Positions 35,658-44,095 of a DNA stretch of 64,000 nt are shown here, piece by piece. The position numbers were made by a program, and so were the translations under genes. Position 1 is the stretch's first letter. Each line of letters begins with the position of its first letter. This DNA comes from Bacteroidota bacterium (GTDB taxonomy: Bacteria > Bacteroidota > Bacteroidia > Sphingobacteriales > Sphingobacteriaceae): NCBI GenBank assembly GCA_018266915.1, contig JAFDZM010000098.1, forward strand, positions 62,001 to 126,000. Reading direction: 5' to 3'. The notes under the pieces are model-generated. The model did not search any database. It saw nothing but the letters and a program-made list of their open reading frames with translations, and was not told the DNA's origin.

Positions 35658-37046
35658 TTATATCAAATGCTTTAATTGTATAATTTCCTTTTCATCCAAA
35701 TAACGCCAGCGGCCTCGTGGAAGGTCTTTTTTTGTCAGGTTTGCATATACTGCCCTGTCCAGTTTTACTACTTCGTAACCTAAATGTTCGAAAATACGGC
35801 GTACGATACGGTTTTTACCGCTGTGAATCTGTATACCTACTTCGCGTTTGGTACCACCCTGAACATAAGAGATAGCATCTGGTTTAATTAAGCCATCTTC
35901 CAGTTCCAAACCAAAAGATATCTTGTTCAGATCGCCCTGGGTCAAACTTTTACTCAATTCGGCGTGATATAATTTTACTATATTGTTTTTAGGGTGGGAT
36001 AATTTATCGGCCAGGTCACCATCATTGGTCATCAATAATAAACCGGTGGTATTGCGATCAAGACGACCTACCGGGTAAATACGTTCTTTGCTTGCTTTTT
36101 CAACCAGTTGCATTACTGTGCGGCGCTCCTGCGGATCATCGGTGGTGGTAATGTAATCCTTGGGTTTATTCAAAAGTACATACACCATTTTCTCGCGTTT
36201 CAGCAATTCGCCATTATAGCGTACTGCATCTTTATTCGGGTCGATCTTATGACCCAATTCAGATACAACTTCGCCATTGACAGATATAACACCCGCGCTG
36301 ATCAGTTCATCAGCTTTACGGCGGGAGCATATACCCGCGTTGGATATATACCGGTTCAAGCGGATCAGGCCAGATTCTTCTGCAGATTTTTTCCTTGCGC
36401 GTAATGGTTTATCTTCTGCGCTGCGTTCGGTCTTAAATGCTGGTTTATTATATGATGAGTTAGCTGATTTACGAAATGGCTTATATCCTGTATCTTCTGA
36501 TGAACGGCTGCTGAATTTTCTGTCCGATGATCTTTCTCCGCTTTTGAAACCTGGTTTACCGAAAGATTTTCTTTCGCCGGACTCAGCACCACCCCGATAG
36601 CTATCGGGGCTTCTTTTTGGTCTGCCTTCTGATGTTGGTTTACCTGAGTATGGGGTTTTTCCTCTTGAAGAATAACTTTTTCTTTCGCCGGTCTGTTCAT
36701 CGCCACCACCCCGATAGCTATCGGGGCTTCTTTTCGGTCTGCCTTCTGAACTTCCGCGCGAAAATGAGCCCGCACCTGATGAGCGACGTACCGCGGCATC
36801 ACCGGATTCCGGTCTGCCCGAGTAAGGTTTTCTTCGTGTTGAAGAAAAACTTTTTTGCGGATCACGTGTTTCACTTCCGTGGTTATTTCTCGCAGGTTTA
36901 TCTCCTGTTCTGTCGAAACCGGAATTTGATGATTTGCTGAGGCGGGAAGACCCCGATTTTTGGGGTCTGCTATCCCCGGTTTTGCGCCTGTTTGGTGATC
37001 CGTTGGATCTGTCGTCGCGACTGTTCCCTGGTCTTTTAAATACCAT
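35658..37046 (-). CDS. Pseudouridine synthase (RsuA/RluB family) with long basic disordered N-tail
   Basis: 462 residues. Residues 1-226 are Arg/Ser/Gly/Lys-rich and disordered, with a 15-residue repeat at 100-114 and 139-153 (GRPKRSPDSYRGG inside). Residues 227-290 form an S4 RNA-binding domain (RLNRYISNAGICSRRKADEL), and 291-462 the synthase core with catalytic D330 in YPVGRLDRNTTGLLL and KIHSGKNR-like IQIHSGKNRIVRR. Acts on large- or small-subunit rRNA uridine; exact site unclear. Such tails are common in Bacteroidota homologs. The tail contains two embedded palindromes (see repeats). Confidence 0.92.
   Translation of the reverse strand: MVFKRPGNSRDDRSNGSPNRRKTGDSRPQKSGSSRLSKSSNSGFDRTGDKPARNNHGSETRDPQKSFSSTRRKPYSGRPESGDAAVRRSSGAGSFSRGSSEGRPKRSPDSYRGGGDEQTGERKSYSSRGKTPYSGKPTSEGRPKRSPDSYRGGAESGERKSFGKPGFKSGERSSDRKFSSRSSEDTGYKPFRKSANSSYNKPAFKTERSAEDKPLRARKKSAEESGLIRLNRYISNAGICSRRKADELISAGVISVNGEVVSELGHKIDPNKDAVRYNGELLKREKMVYVLLNKPKDYITTTDDPQERRTVMQLVEKASKERIYPVGRLDRNTTGLLLMTNDGDLADKLSHPKNNIVKLYHAELSKSLTQGDLNKISFGLELEDGLIKPDAISYVQGGTKREVGIQIHSGKNRIVRRIFEHLGYEVVKLDRAVYANLTKKDLPRGRWRYLDEKEIIQLKHLI
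36592..36609. repeat. Short palindrome inside coding sequence, copy 1
   Basis: Perfect 18-base palindrome CCCCGATAGCTATCGGGG within the basic tail of the pseudouridine synthase gene, encoding part of SYRGG. Copy 2 is exactly 117 bp away in the same frame. Confidence 0.8.
36709..36726. repeat. Short palindrome inside coding sequence, copy 2
   Basis: Same perfect 18-base palindrome as at 36592. The flanking bases also match (GGCTTCTTTT.GGTCTGCCT), so both lie in a tandemly duplicated 39-codon unit of the tail. Confidence 0.8.
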
Positions 37047-37113
37047 AGTTTTTTGCTTTACGCTAGCTCTATAAGAGGGTCAAAGGTACGTTTTTCGGCC
37101 TGATTTTACAATT

Positions 37114-37201
37114 TTTTTGAACGGTTCAAAAAGTTGGTTTAAATCATTTAAAGACGCTTTTCAGGGGTTATTTACACGATTTCCACACATGTGTGGAAAT
37201 C
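37114..37201. promoter_or_regulatory. Cluster of three palindromes in the divergent promoter region
   Basis: TTTTTGAAC-G-GTTCAAAAA (37114-37132), TTTAAATCATTTAAA (37138-37152) and a perfect 24-base palindrome at 37178-37201 (core TTTCCACACATGTGTGGAAA) lie within 90 bp between divergent genes. They are candidate operators. TTTCCACA differs from the DnaA box TTATCCACA by two or more bases, so origin function is not claimed. Confidence 0.45.
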
Positions 37202-37207
37202 CAAGTA

Positions 37208-37239
37208 TTTGATAATCTGGCTTATTGGCCTTACTTTTG
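37208..37239 (+). promoter_or_regulatory. Bacteroidota-type promoter of the lytic transglycosylase gene
   Basis: The -33 element TTTG (37208-37211) is followed after 20 bp by the -7 element TACTTTTG (37232-37239), which fits TTTG-N19-21-TAnnTTTG exactly. The gene start is 44 bp downstream of the -7 element. Confidence 0.7.
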
Positions 37240-37283
37240 CACAACATTCACTTGAATAGATTATTTATTAACCAAAAAAAGAA

Positions 37284-38084
37284 ATGATTAAAAAAGGCTT
37301 AATTACGTGCTCCGTAATATGGGTTTCTGTTGTCATTTCCGTGCTAACTGTTTACGGTAAAACCGACACCAAAAAGGTGAACAAGGACACCAAAAAGGTG
37401 GTTAAACGTAACACTGAATACAGATTTATTTACCCTAAAAATTATCGCAGCAGCGATTTTAGTTTTGCTGATGAATATGTTCCCGTTAACGATATCCGTG
37501 TTAACCGGAAAATGAAACACACATTGGTAAAAACCAGCTACACCACGGTACAATCGTATGTGCTACAGGAAGAAGCGGCAAAAATATTCCCTGTTATTGT
37601 CCCGATCCTTCAATCATACGGCATCCCTGAAGATTTTAAATACCTCCCATTAGTTGAGGCGGGCCTAAAATCAGGTGTTTCTAAAGCAGGTGCAGCAGGC
37701 TGGTGGCAATTTATGCCCGGCACGGCCCGCACTTACGGCCTGAAAGTAGGCGACGGAAAAGATGAGCGGTACAGTGTGCGAAAATCAACCATTGCAGCCT
37801 GCAAATACATCACGGAGTTGTATGCTCAATTTCATAGCTGGACACTGGCAGCAGCGGCTTACAATGTCGGCGAGATAAAAATGAGCAAGGCGCTCAAAGA
37901 ACAAAGGCAGGCAAGAGCGAATTATTTCCGGATGCATTTTAACCCTGAAACGGGCGCCTATATGTACCGGATCATCGCCATGAAACAGGTGATAGAACAA
38001 CCCGATCTATACGGTTACAAGATCAATAAACAATCATTGATCGCCAACCTGGAACCCACAGATTTAATGGCATTTGATAACTAA
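37284..38084 (+). CDS. Lytic transglycosylase, SLT domain (MltD-like)
   Basis: 266 residues. Membrane or signal segment at 8-25 (SVIWVSVVISVLTVYG). SLT domain: FKYLPLVEAGLKS with catalytic E125, GAAGWWQFMPGTARTYGL, and SWTLAAAAYNVGE. Cleaves peptidoglycan glycan strands to anhydro-muropeptides. No LysM domain follows, unlike full MltD. Good promoter and terminator make it a single-gene unit. Confidence 0.92.
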   Translation: MIKKGLITCSVIWVSVVISVLTVYGKTDTKKVNKDTKKVVKRNTEYRFIYPKNYRSSDFSFADEYVPVNDIRVNRKMKHTLVKTSYTTVQSYVLQEEAAKIFPVIVPILQSYGIPEDFKYLPLVEAGLKSGVSKAGAAGWWQFMPGTARTYGLKVGDGKDERYSVRKSTIAACKYITELYAQFHSWTLAAAAYNVGEIKMSKALKEQRQARANYFRMHFNPETGAYMYRIIAMKQVIEQPDLYGYKINKQSLIANLEPTDLMAFDN

Positions 38085-38113
38085 ATCGTAATCATTTACG
38101 GAGCACTATAAGG

Positions 38114-38146
38114 GCCGGTTTTGCTTGGAGCAAACCGGCTTTTTTT
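38114..38146 (+). terminator. Terminator of the lytic transglycosylase gene
   Basis: Stem GCCGGTTTTGCT / AGCAAACCGGC with one bulged T and a TGG loop, then seven T. A TACCTTTG -7-like element for uvrA follows at 38150-38157. Confidence 0.9.
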
Positions 38147-38289
38147 ATGTACCTTTGCACCATCAAAAAATGACCCGCTGACACAGCAATGTCATTATTG
38201 ACTTTTACTCCTTATCCTATCACAAATACTAATTAATTTAGTAAAATCATTAACTTAGCAGACCAGCTTTTTGGTCAATTAATTTATAT

Positions 38290-41136
38290 ATGATTACAAA
38301 ACCTGTCGATCTGGGCGAGCAAAGTGAAGTAGAGGTGTACGGCGCCCGGGTACATAATTTAAAGAATATCGATGTTTCTTTTCCGCGCAACCAACTGGTG
38401 GTAGTCACCGGGCTGAGTGGCAGCGGGAAATCGTCGCTGGCATTTGATACCATTTATGCCGAGGGGCAGCGCCGTTATATGGAAACATTTTCGGCTTACT
38501 CTCGCCAGTTTATGGGCGGTATGGAGCGCCCGGACGTGGATAAAGTGTCCGGCCTGAGCCCGGTAATTGCCATAGAGCAAAAAACAACCAGCAAAAACCC
38601 GAGATCGACTGTAGGTACCATTACCGAGATATACGACTTTATGCGTCTGCTGTATGCCCGTGCAGGTGAGGCTTATTCTTATGTGACGGGCGAAAAGATG
38701 GAGCGCATGTCGGAAGATCAGATATTGAAGACGATCTCTGAGAAATTCGATGGGCAACCGGTAAATATATTAGCTCCCGTAGTTAAGGGCCGTAAAGGCC
38801 ATTACCGTGAATTATTTGAGCAGATACGCAAACAAGGTTATCTGAAAGTTTGGATCGACGGCGCTATTGCAGATGTTGAACCCAAAATGCAGGTTGATCG
38901 TTATAAAATTCACGATATCGATATTGTGGTTGACCGCCTGGTGATCAGCGATAAAGATCACAAACGGCTGCATACTTCCATCCAATCGGCATTAAAGATC
39001 GCCAAAGGCATCATCCGTATAGCCGACAGAGACAACAACGTATTTTATTACAGCAAATACCTGATGGATCCTGTTTCGGGGATATCTTATGATGAGCCTC
39101 AGCCGAATACTTTTTCGTTCAACTCGCCTTATGGCGCTTGCGAAAAGTGCGATGGCTTGGGTTATATTTTCGAGGTAGATGAGAAGTCGGTTATTCCAAA
39201 TCCGAAGCTAAGCATCATGAATGGCGGTTTAGCCCCCTTGGGTGAGTACCGCGAAACATGGATATTCCAAGTGCTGAAAGCATTGGCGAAGAAATATGAT
39301 TTCAACCTGTCTACTCCAATAGAAAAACTTCCTAAGGAAACGCTGGATATCATCCTAAACGGTTCTCAGGAAATGATAACGGTGGCGGTAGAGTATAACA
39401 AATGGAACGTTCAGAACTACCAGATCAGTTTTGACGGCATTGTGCGTATGCTGGAAGAACAACAGGAACGCCGCGGCGAGGAGGACCTGGATGATATGGA
39501 AAACTATCGTGTGCTGAAAACCTGCCCGGTTTGTGAGGGTGCACGACTAAAGAAAGAATCGTTACATTTTAAGATCGACCATAAAAATATTTTCGAGCTG
39601 GCTTGCATGGACATTCGCTCACTGGATGAATGGTTCACCAACCTAGAAGACCGGCTGAATGAACGTCAGAATACCATCGCCAAGGAAATATTGAAAGAGA
39701 TACGTGCTCGTATCGTGTTCTTATTGGACGTGGGTTTGAGTTATTTAACACTTGATCGCACGGCAAGAACACTTTCCGGTGGGGAAGCACAACGAATAAG
39801 ACTGGCGACACAAATTGGTTCGCAATTGATGAATGTAATGTACATTTTGGATGAGCCAAGTATCGGTTTGCATCAAAGGGATAATGAACGATTGATCAGT
39901 GCGCTGAAGAATCTGCGTGACCTGGGCAATACAGTGTTGGTGGTGGAGCACGATAAGGATATGATCCTTGAAGCTGACCATGTAATTGATATGGGACCGG
40001 CGGCCGGTGTACATGGAGGCGAAATTGTAGCACAGGGTACCCCTAAGCAGCTGATGGCTGAGCATACCTTAACAACCTCTTATCTGAATGGGGAAAAGCA
40101 AATCGAGATACCGAAAAAGAGACGCGAGGGTAATGGTAAAATATTATCGCTTAAAAAAGCTACAGGGCATAATCTGAAAAAGGTATCGGTTGATTTTCCG
40201 TTAGGTAAATTGATTGGCATAACGGGAGTTTCAGGTAGTGGTAAATCAAGTTTGATCACCGAAACATTATACCCTATTCTGAATCATCATTTCTTCAGAG
40301 CGAAGAAACAGCCGTTGCCTTATGAAGCAATAGAGGGCTTGGAGAATGTTGATAAAGTGATTGAGATCGATCAGACGCCGATCGGTCGTACGCCTCGCTC
40401 TAACCCGGCTACTTATACCGGTGTGTTCTCTGATATCCGTAACCTTTATGTGCAATTACCTGAATCAAAAATTAGAGGTTATAAACCGGGGCGTTTCTCA
40501 TTTAACGTAAAAAGTGGTCGCTGCGAAACCTGCCAGGGTGCGGGTATGAAAGTGATCGAAATGAACTTTTTGCCGGATGTGCAAGTACCTTGTGAAGAAT
40601 GCGGCGGCAGAAGATATAACCGTGAGACATTAGAGGTACGTTATCGCGGCAAATCCATCAGCGATGTGCTGGATATGAGTATCGAAACTGCTTGCGAGTT
40701 TTTTGAGCATATCCCATCCATCTACCGCAAAATAAAGACTTTGTTTGATGTTGGCCTGGGATATATCACGCTTGGCCAGGCGTCGACTACCTTATCAGGC
40801 GGTGAAGCACAACGTGTAAAACTGGCTACCGAGCTTTCCAAAAAAGATACCGGCAATACATTTTATATTTTGGATGAACCCACTACTGGGTTGCATTTCG
40901 AAGATATCAATGTCTTATTAGGTGTATTGAATCAATTGGTGGACAAAGGCAATACCGTTCTGGTTATCGAGCATAATCTTGATGTGATCAAGGTAGTAGA
41001 TCATGTAATCGACCTCGGACCAGAAGGTGGCTCAGGCGGCGGTAAAATTTTATTCAGTGGAACACCGGAAGGATTGTGCAAGGTGAAAGAAAGCTTTACT
41101 GGGCAGTTTTTGAAGAAGGAAATGGGGGTAAAGTAA
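38290..41136 (+). CDS. uvrA: Excinuclease ABC subunit A
   Basis: 948 residues, DNA-damage recognition ATPase of nucleotide excision repair. Two ABC halves: Walker A GLSGSGKSS (41-49) and GVSGSGKSS in the C-half, signatures TLSGGEAQRIRLA and TLSGGEAQRVKLA, and two DEPS/DEPT Walker B sites. Zinc modules CEKCDGLGY/CPVCEGARL and CETCQGAGM…CEECGGRRY. Full length. Confidence 0.98.
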   Translation: MITKPVDLGEQSEVEVYGARVHNLKNIDVSFPRNQLVVVTGLSGSGKSSLAFDTIYAEGQRRYMETFSAYSRQFMGGMERPDVDKVSGLSPVIAIEQKTTSKNPRSTVGTITEIYDFMRLLYARAGEAYSYVTGEKMERMSEDQILKTISEKFDGQPVNILAPVVKGRKGHYRELFEQIRKQGYLKVWIDGAIADVEPKMQVDRYKIHDIDIVVDRLVISDKDHKRLHTSIQSALKIAKGIIRIADRDNNVFYYSKYLMDPVSGISYDEPQPNTFSFNSPYGACEKCDGLGYIFEVDEKSVIPNPKLSIMNGGLAPLGEYRETWIFQVLKALAKKYDFNLSTPIEKLPKETLDIILNGSQEMITVAVEYNKWNVQNYQISFDGIVRMLEEQQERRGEEDLDDMENYRVLKTCPVCEGARLKKESLHFKIDHKNIFELACMDIRSLDEWFTNLEDRLNERQNTIAKEILKEIRARIVFLLDVGLSYLTLDRTARTLSGGEAQRIRLATQIGSQLMNVMYILDEPSIGLHQRDNERLISALKNLRDLGNTVLVVEHDKDMILEADHVIDMGPAAGVHGGEIVAQGTPKQLMAEHTLTTSYLNGEKQIEIPKKRREGNGKILSLKKATGHNLKKVSVDFPLGKLIGITGVSGSGKSSLITETLYPILNHHFFRAKKQPLPYEAIEGLENVDKVIEIDQTPIGRTPRSNPATYTGVFSDIRNLYVQLPESKIRGYKPGRFSFNVKSGRCETCQGAGMKVIEMNFLPDVQVPCEECGGRRYNRETLEVRYRGKSISDVLDMSIETACEFFEHIPSIYRKIKTLFDVGLGYITLGQASTTLSGGEAQRVKLATELSKKDTGNTFYILDEPTTGLHFEDINVLLGVLNQLVDKGNTVLVIEHNLDVIKVVDHVIDLGPEGGSGGGKILFSGTPEGLCKVKESFTGQFLKKEMGVK

Positions 41137-41362
41137 GAATAAGATAGTATATTTGAATAAAGACCTTTTCGATATGACAACTATATCGATTAATATTCCT
41201 GATATTTATAAATTGCATACAGCTTTCAGTTGTATACTTTTTCATATTAAATGTGTTTGTCGTTATCCAAAATTAGTACGTATTTAACCGATTAGCTAAA
41301 GCCTTTTATTCACTTCTTTAATACTTAACATTTTTTAGCTATTTTTAAATAAGCGCTAAATT

Positions 41363-41773
41363 ATGAAACAGTTTCTCATTTTTATTGGCGGTCTTGTTGC
41401 TGGAATTTTAATAACCATATTGGTAGTTGAAATCAAACAGAAACAAACGCGCTCCAAGGTTGACGCAGCAATTGACTTGGTGAATTATATACAAAACAAG
41501 GTAGAAAATGGCAACTCTGGAAACGAGATTCAATTCATAGAAATCAAAGGAAAAAAAGGAAATGTAACGTTACATACTGGTATGTCAAAAGATTCTGTGA
41601 GAATACTTGTTGGTAAACCTGATAAAGTTAATTTATACGAGATTACACATACGAGTTATGAAGAATGGGGTTATAAAATAATCAATAAACATGGAATCCC
41701 CACTGAATATCAAATGCCAGATTTACATATAGATTTTAAAGACGGAAGATTAAGCGGAGTTCGACAAGACTAA
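41363..41773 (+). CDS. Membrane-anchored hypothetical protein with BamE/SmpA-like C-terminus
   Basis: 136 residues. One N-terminal membrane helix (FLIFIGGLVAGILITILVV), a helical linker, then a small domain with LHTGMSKDSVRILVGKPDKVN, EEWGYKI and DLHIDFKDGRLSGVRQ, the layout of SmpA/OmlA (BamE) repeats, where a helix reads GMSkxxVxxllGxP. It is not a lipoprotein, so probably not BamE itself. AT-rich. Its 3' end overlaps the end of the converging toxin pseudogene. Confidence 0.65.
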   Translation: MKQFLIFIGGLVAGILITILVVEIKQKQTRSKVDAAIDLVNYIQNKVENGNSGNEIQFIEIKGKKGNVTLHTGMSKDSVRILVGKPDKVNLYEITHTSYEEWGYKIINKHGIPTEYQMPDLHIDFKDGRLSGVRQD

Positions 41774-42055
41774 TACTCTTCTAGTTGTGTGTCGGATTTT
41801 TATAATACTTATCTCGTTGTATATAATTCTATACGATACCTAAGATTGGCCTACCTCAAAGGCATAATAACTGCTATCGTCGTTTTTTTTGTATTTATCT
41901 AAAGGATAGAGAGTCGGATTTTGGGGAAGGTTTCGAAGCTTTGAAAGTATATTTCTTTATAGTTTTTCAGCATATGAATAAAAATCATTTTCCTCTATAA
42001 AACGGATAGCATCCAATAATTGCTGAACGGCGGCTTTATTCCATTTAATCAGCAT
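41750..42055 (-). pseudogene. Decayed ParE/RelE-family toxin with two in-frame stops
   Basis: One continuous 102-codon frame begins ATG at 42055 and is broken only by TAA at 41957-41959 and one TAG further on. It reads MLIKWNKAAVQQLLDAIRFI, EENDFYSYAEKL-stop-RNILSKL, LPQNPTLYPLDKYKKNDDSS, YYAFEVGQS-stop-VSYRIIY, NEISIIKIRHTTRRVL. This is the ParE/RelE fold signature, ending in the usual IRHTxRR. The start overlaps the antitoxin stop by 11 bp, as in intact modules. Inactivated by point change (E to stop is the simplest first event). Confidence 0.85.
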
Positions 42056-42293
42056 TGAGATTTTTTCTTCTATTGGCAAATAATTTTTCTACGTAATCCT
42101 GATCTACATAATCCCCCGATTCAATTTCAGTCTCAGCTTTATCAATTTCCTGGTTGTATTGGTCAAGAAACTCCTTATCAGCCTCCCCCTTTTTGCCTTT
42201 CACATCTGATTTATAGTCACACTTCAGACTATTCAGAAACGCGATCAGCACTTTTTCTTCAAGCTCATTATGCGTATTTACCAATATGCTCAT
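42045..42293 (-). CDS. Orphan antitoxin of a ParE-type toxin-antitoxin pair
   Basis: 82 residues, acidic, all helix: NTHNELEEKVLIAFLNSLKC then a KSDVKGKKGEADKEF stretch and QYNQEIDKAETEIESGDYVDQD. The GD(F/Y)xxQxxVEKLFANRRK end is typical of antitoxins beside Bacteroidota RelE/ParE toxins. Its frame is intact although the toxin is broken. It may still repress its own promoter. No HTH is recognised. Confidence 0.7.
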   Translation of the reverse strand: MSILVNTHNELEEKVLIAFLNSLKCDYKSDVKGKKGEADKEFLDQYNQEIDKAETEIESGDYVDQDYVEKLFANRRKNLNAD

Positions 42294-42367
42294 ATAACAA
42301 ATTTACAAATTATATCACTTTATATTAATAGTTCAAACCAAATAAACAATTCCTACCTTTAGTCATT

Positions 42368-43873
42368 ATGCTTCCTTTGCTTATTTCCTCCCAGATCCGC
42401 GAGGCGGACGCCTATACTATTGAACACGAACCTATCTCTTCTATCGACCTGATGGAACGGGCTTCCAAAGCTTTTGTGGACTGGTTTGTTAACCATTTTC
42501 CGGATAAGTTTCAAAGTATTTCGGTGTATTGCGGAACTGGCAATAACGGTGGTGATGGACTGGCAATAGCGCGAATGCTGAAGGATCATAGTTATCAAAA
42601 AGTCGATGTTAAAATAGCCCGGTTCTCTTCCAGGTCATCTGATGATTTTAATATTAATCTGCAACGATTAAGTTCTTCTGGTATCAGCTTTTTCGAGATC
42701 AAACCAGGCGAATATCTGCCGGAAGAAAATAGCAACGTTATTATTGACGCACTATTAGGCACCGGGCTAAATAAACCTCTTGAGGGAGACTTCAAGCGAT
42801 TAGTCAACTACTTAAACAGTCTTCAAAAAACTGTTGTTGGCGTTGATGTACCTACTGGTTTGTTTAGCGAAGGTGTAACCGACCCTGAATCTTCCGTTTT
42901 AAAGTGTGATCTGGTGATTACCTTCCAACAGCCGAAGATTAACTTTTTACTGCCTGAATCAGGTCCATATATTGATTGCTGGGAAGCAGTTAACATTGGC
43001 CTAAATGAACAATTTATCCGATCACTCGATTCGCCATATCAACTGATAGAGGAAAAAGATATCCGCAAGAGACTAAAACCACGCCATCGTTTCAGCAATA
43101 AAGGCACTTATGGGCATTCGTTGATTATTGCGGGAGCAGACGAGACTATGGGTGCTGCATTGTTGAGTGCATCAGCATGTGCCTATGCGGGTTCGGGATT
43201 GACTACTGCCTGTATCCCACGAAGTGGGTTGATTGCACTCAATAGCTATCACCCGGAAGTAATGGGTATTGTCAGAAATAAAGATGAAGAACCGGAAATT
43301 GAATGGGAAAAATTCAGCACGATTGCTATCGGTCCTGGGATTGGCAAGGACAAGGATACATTGAGTTTATTGGTCAAACTCTTGCAGACTTATCAAAAGC
43401 CCATCATAATGGACGCAGATGCACTCAACCTGCTTTCAGTTCATTTTGGTTTATGGAGATATGTTCCGAAAGGAAGTATCATAACGCCGCACATGAAGGA
43501 ATTTGACAGGCTTTTTGGTGAGCATACCAGCTGGTGGCAGCGCCTGCAAACCGGTATCGATATGGCGCAGGAACATGGCATTTATATCGTTCTGAAAAAT
43601 GACTATACGATAACCATTACCCCACAAGGAAAACTCTTCTTTAACTCAACCAGCAATGCAGCTATGGCGAGCGGCGGCATGGGCGATGTGCTAACCGGTG
43701 TTATTGCGGCATTGTTAGCTCAAAATTATTCTTCTGAAGATGCGTGTATTATCGGCAACTATGTCCATGGTAAAGCGGGGGACGAACTGGCTTTACCCAA
43801 CCGTATGCATGTGGTACTACCGGGGCGTTTGATCACCCAGTTACCCGTTACCATTGCAAAGTTAATGGCATAA
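42368..43873 (+). CDS. nnrD: Bifunctional NAD(P)H-hydrate repair enzyme
   Basis: 501 residues. N-half is the epimerase (YjeF_N): SSIDLMERAS, GTGNNGGDGLAIAR, IIDALLGTGLNKPL, GVDVPTG. C-half is the ADP/ATP-dependent dehydratase: NKGTYGHSLIIAGADETMGAA, AIGPGIGK, MDADALNLL, ITPHMKEFDRLF, VLKNDYT, ASGGMGDVLTGVIAALLAQ. Repairs hydrated NADH and NADPH. A TACCTTTA element ends 6 bp before the ATG, hinting at a leaderless transcript. Confidence 0.95.
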   Translation: MLPLLISSQIREADAYTIEHEPISSIDLMERASKAFVDWFVNHFPDKFQSISVYCGTGNNGGDGLAIARMLKDHSYQKVDVKIARFSSRSSDDFNINLQRLSSSGISFFEIKPGEYLPEENSNVIIDALLGTGLNKPLEGDFKRLVNYLNSLQKTVVGVDVPTGLFSEGVTDPESSVLKCDLVITFQQPKINFLLPESGPYIDCWEAVNIGLNEQFIRSLDSPYQLIEEKDIRKRLKPRHRFSNKGTYGHSLIIAGADETMGAALLSASACAYAGSGLTTACIPRSGLIALNSYHPEVMGIVRNKDEEPEIEWEKFSTIAIGPGIGKDKDTLSLLVKLLQTYQKPIIMDADALNLLSVHFGLWRYVPKGSIITPHMKEFDRLFGEHTSWWQRLQTGIDMAQEHGIYIVLKNDYTITITPQGKLFFNSTSNAAMASGGMGDVLTGVIAALLAQNYSSEDACIIGNYVHGKAGDELALPNRMHVVLPGRLITQLPVTIAKLMA

Positions 43874-43878
43874 AAAAA

Positions 43879-43908
43879 GCGACCGTAGTATTGTCCGGTC
43901 GCGTTTTT
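43879..43908 (+). terminator. Terminator of nnrD
   Basis: Stem GCGACCG (43879-43885) / CGGTCGC (43896-43902) then GTTTTT, 6 bp after the stop codon. Confidence 0.9.
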
Positions 43909-44095
43909 AATTAATATATTAACTGATCTTATAAAGAACGAATACTCTTGTTTATTTATCTAAAAGACAAACCTAATACGCTTTTTGTTACAACATCGTA
44001 TAGCGAATTTTTGTTTTTTAACAATAATTAACATTTCTATGGCATTATACATACCAATTCGTTAGAATAAGACAGGTTTGTTACGAAGAGAATTA

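Noticed and set aside
37178..37201. Origin of replication at the 24-bp palindrome
   Set aside because: The halves match the DnaA box poorly, no cluster of TTATCCACA boxes or dnaA gene is near, and skew could not be computed.
41363..41773. BamE lipoprotein
   Set aside because: It has a membrane helix but no lipobox Cys, although the C-terminal pattern is SmpA-like.
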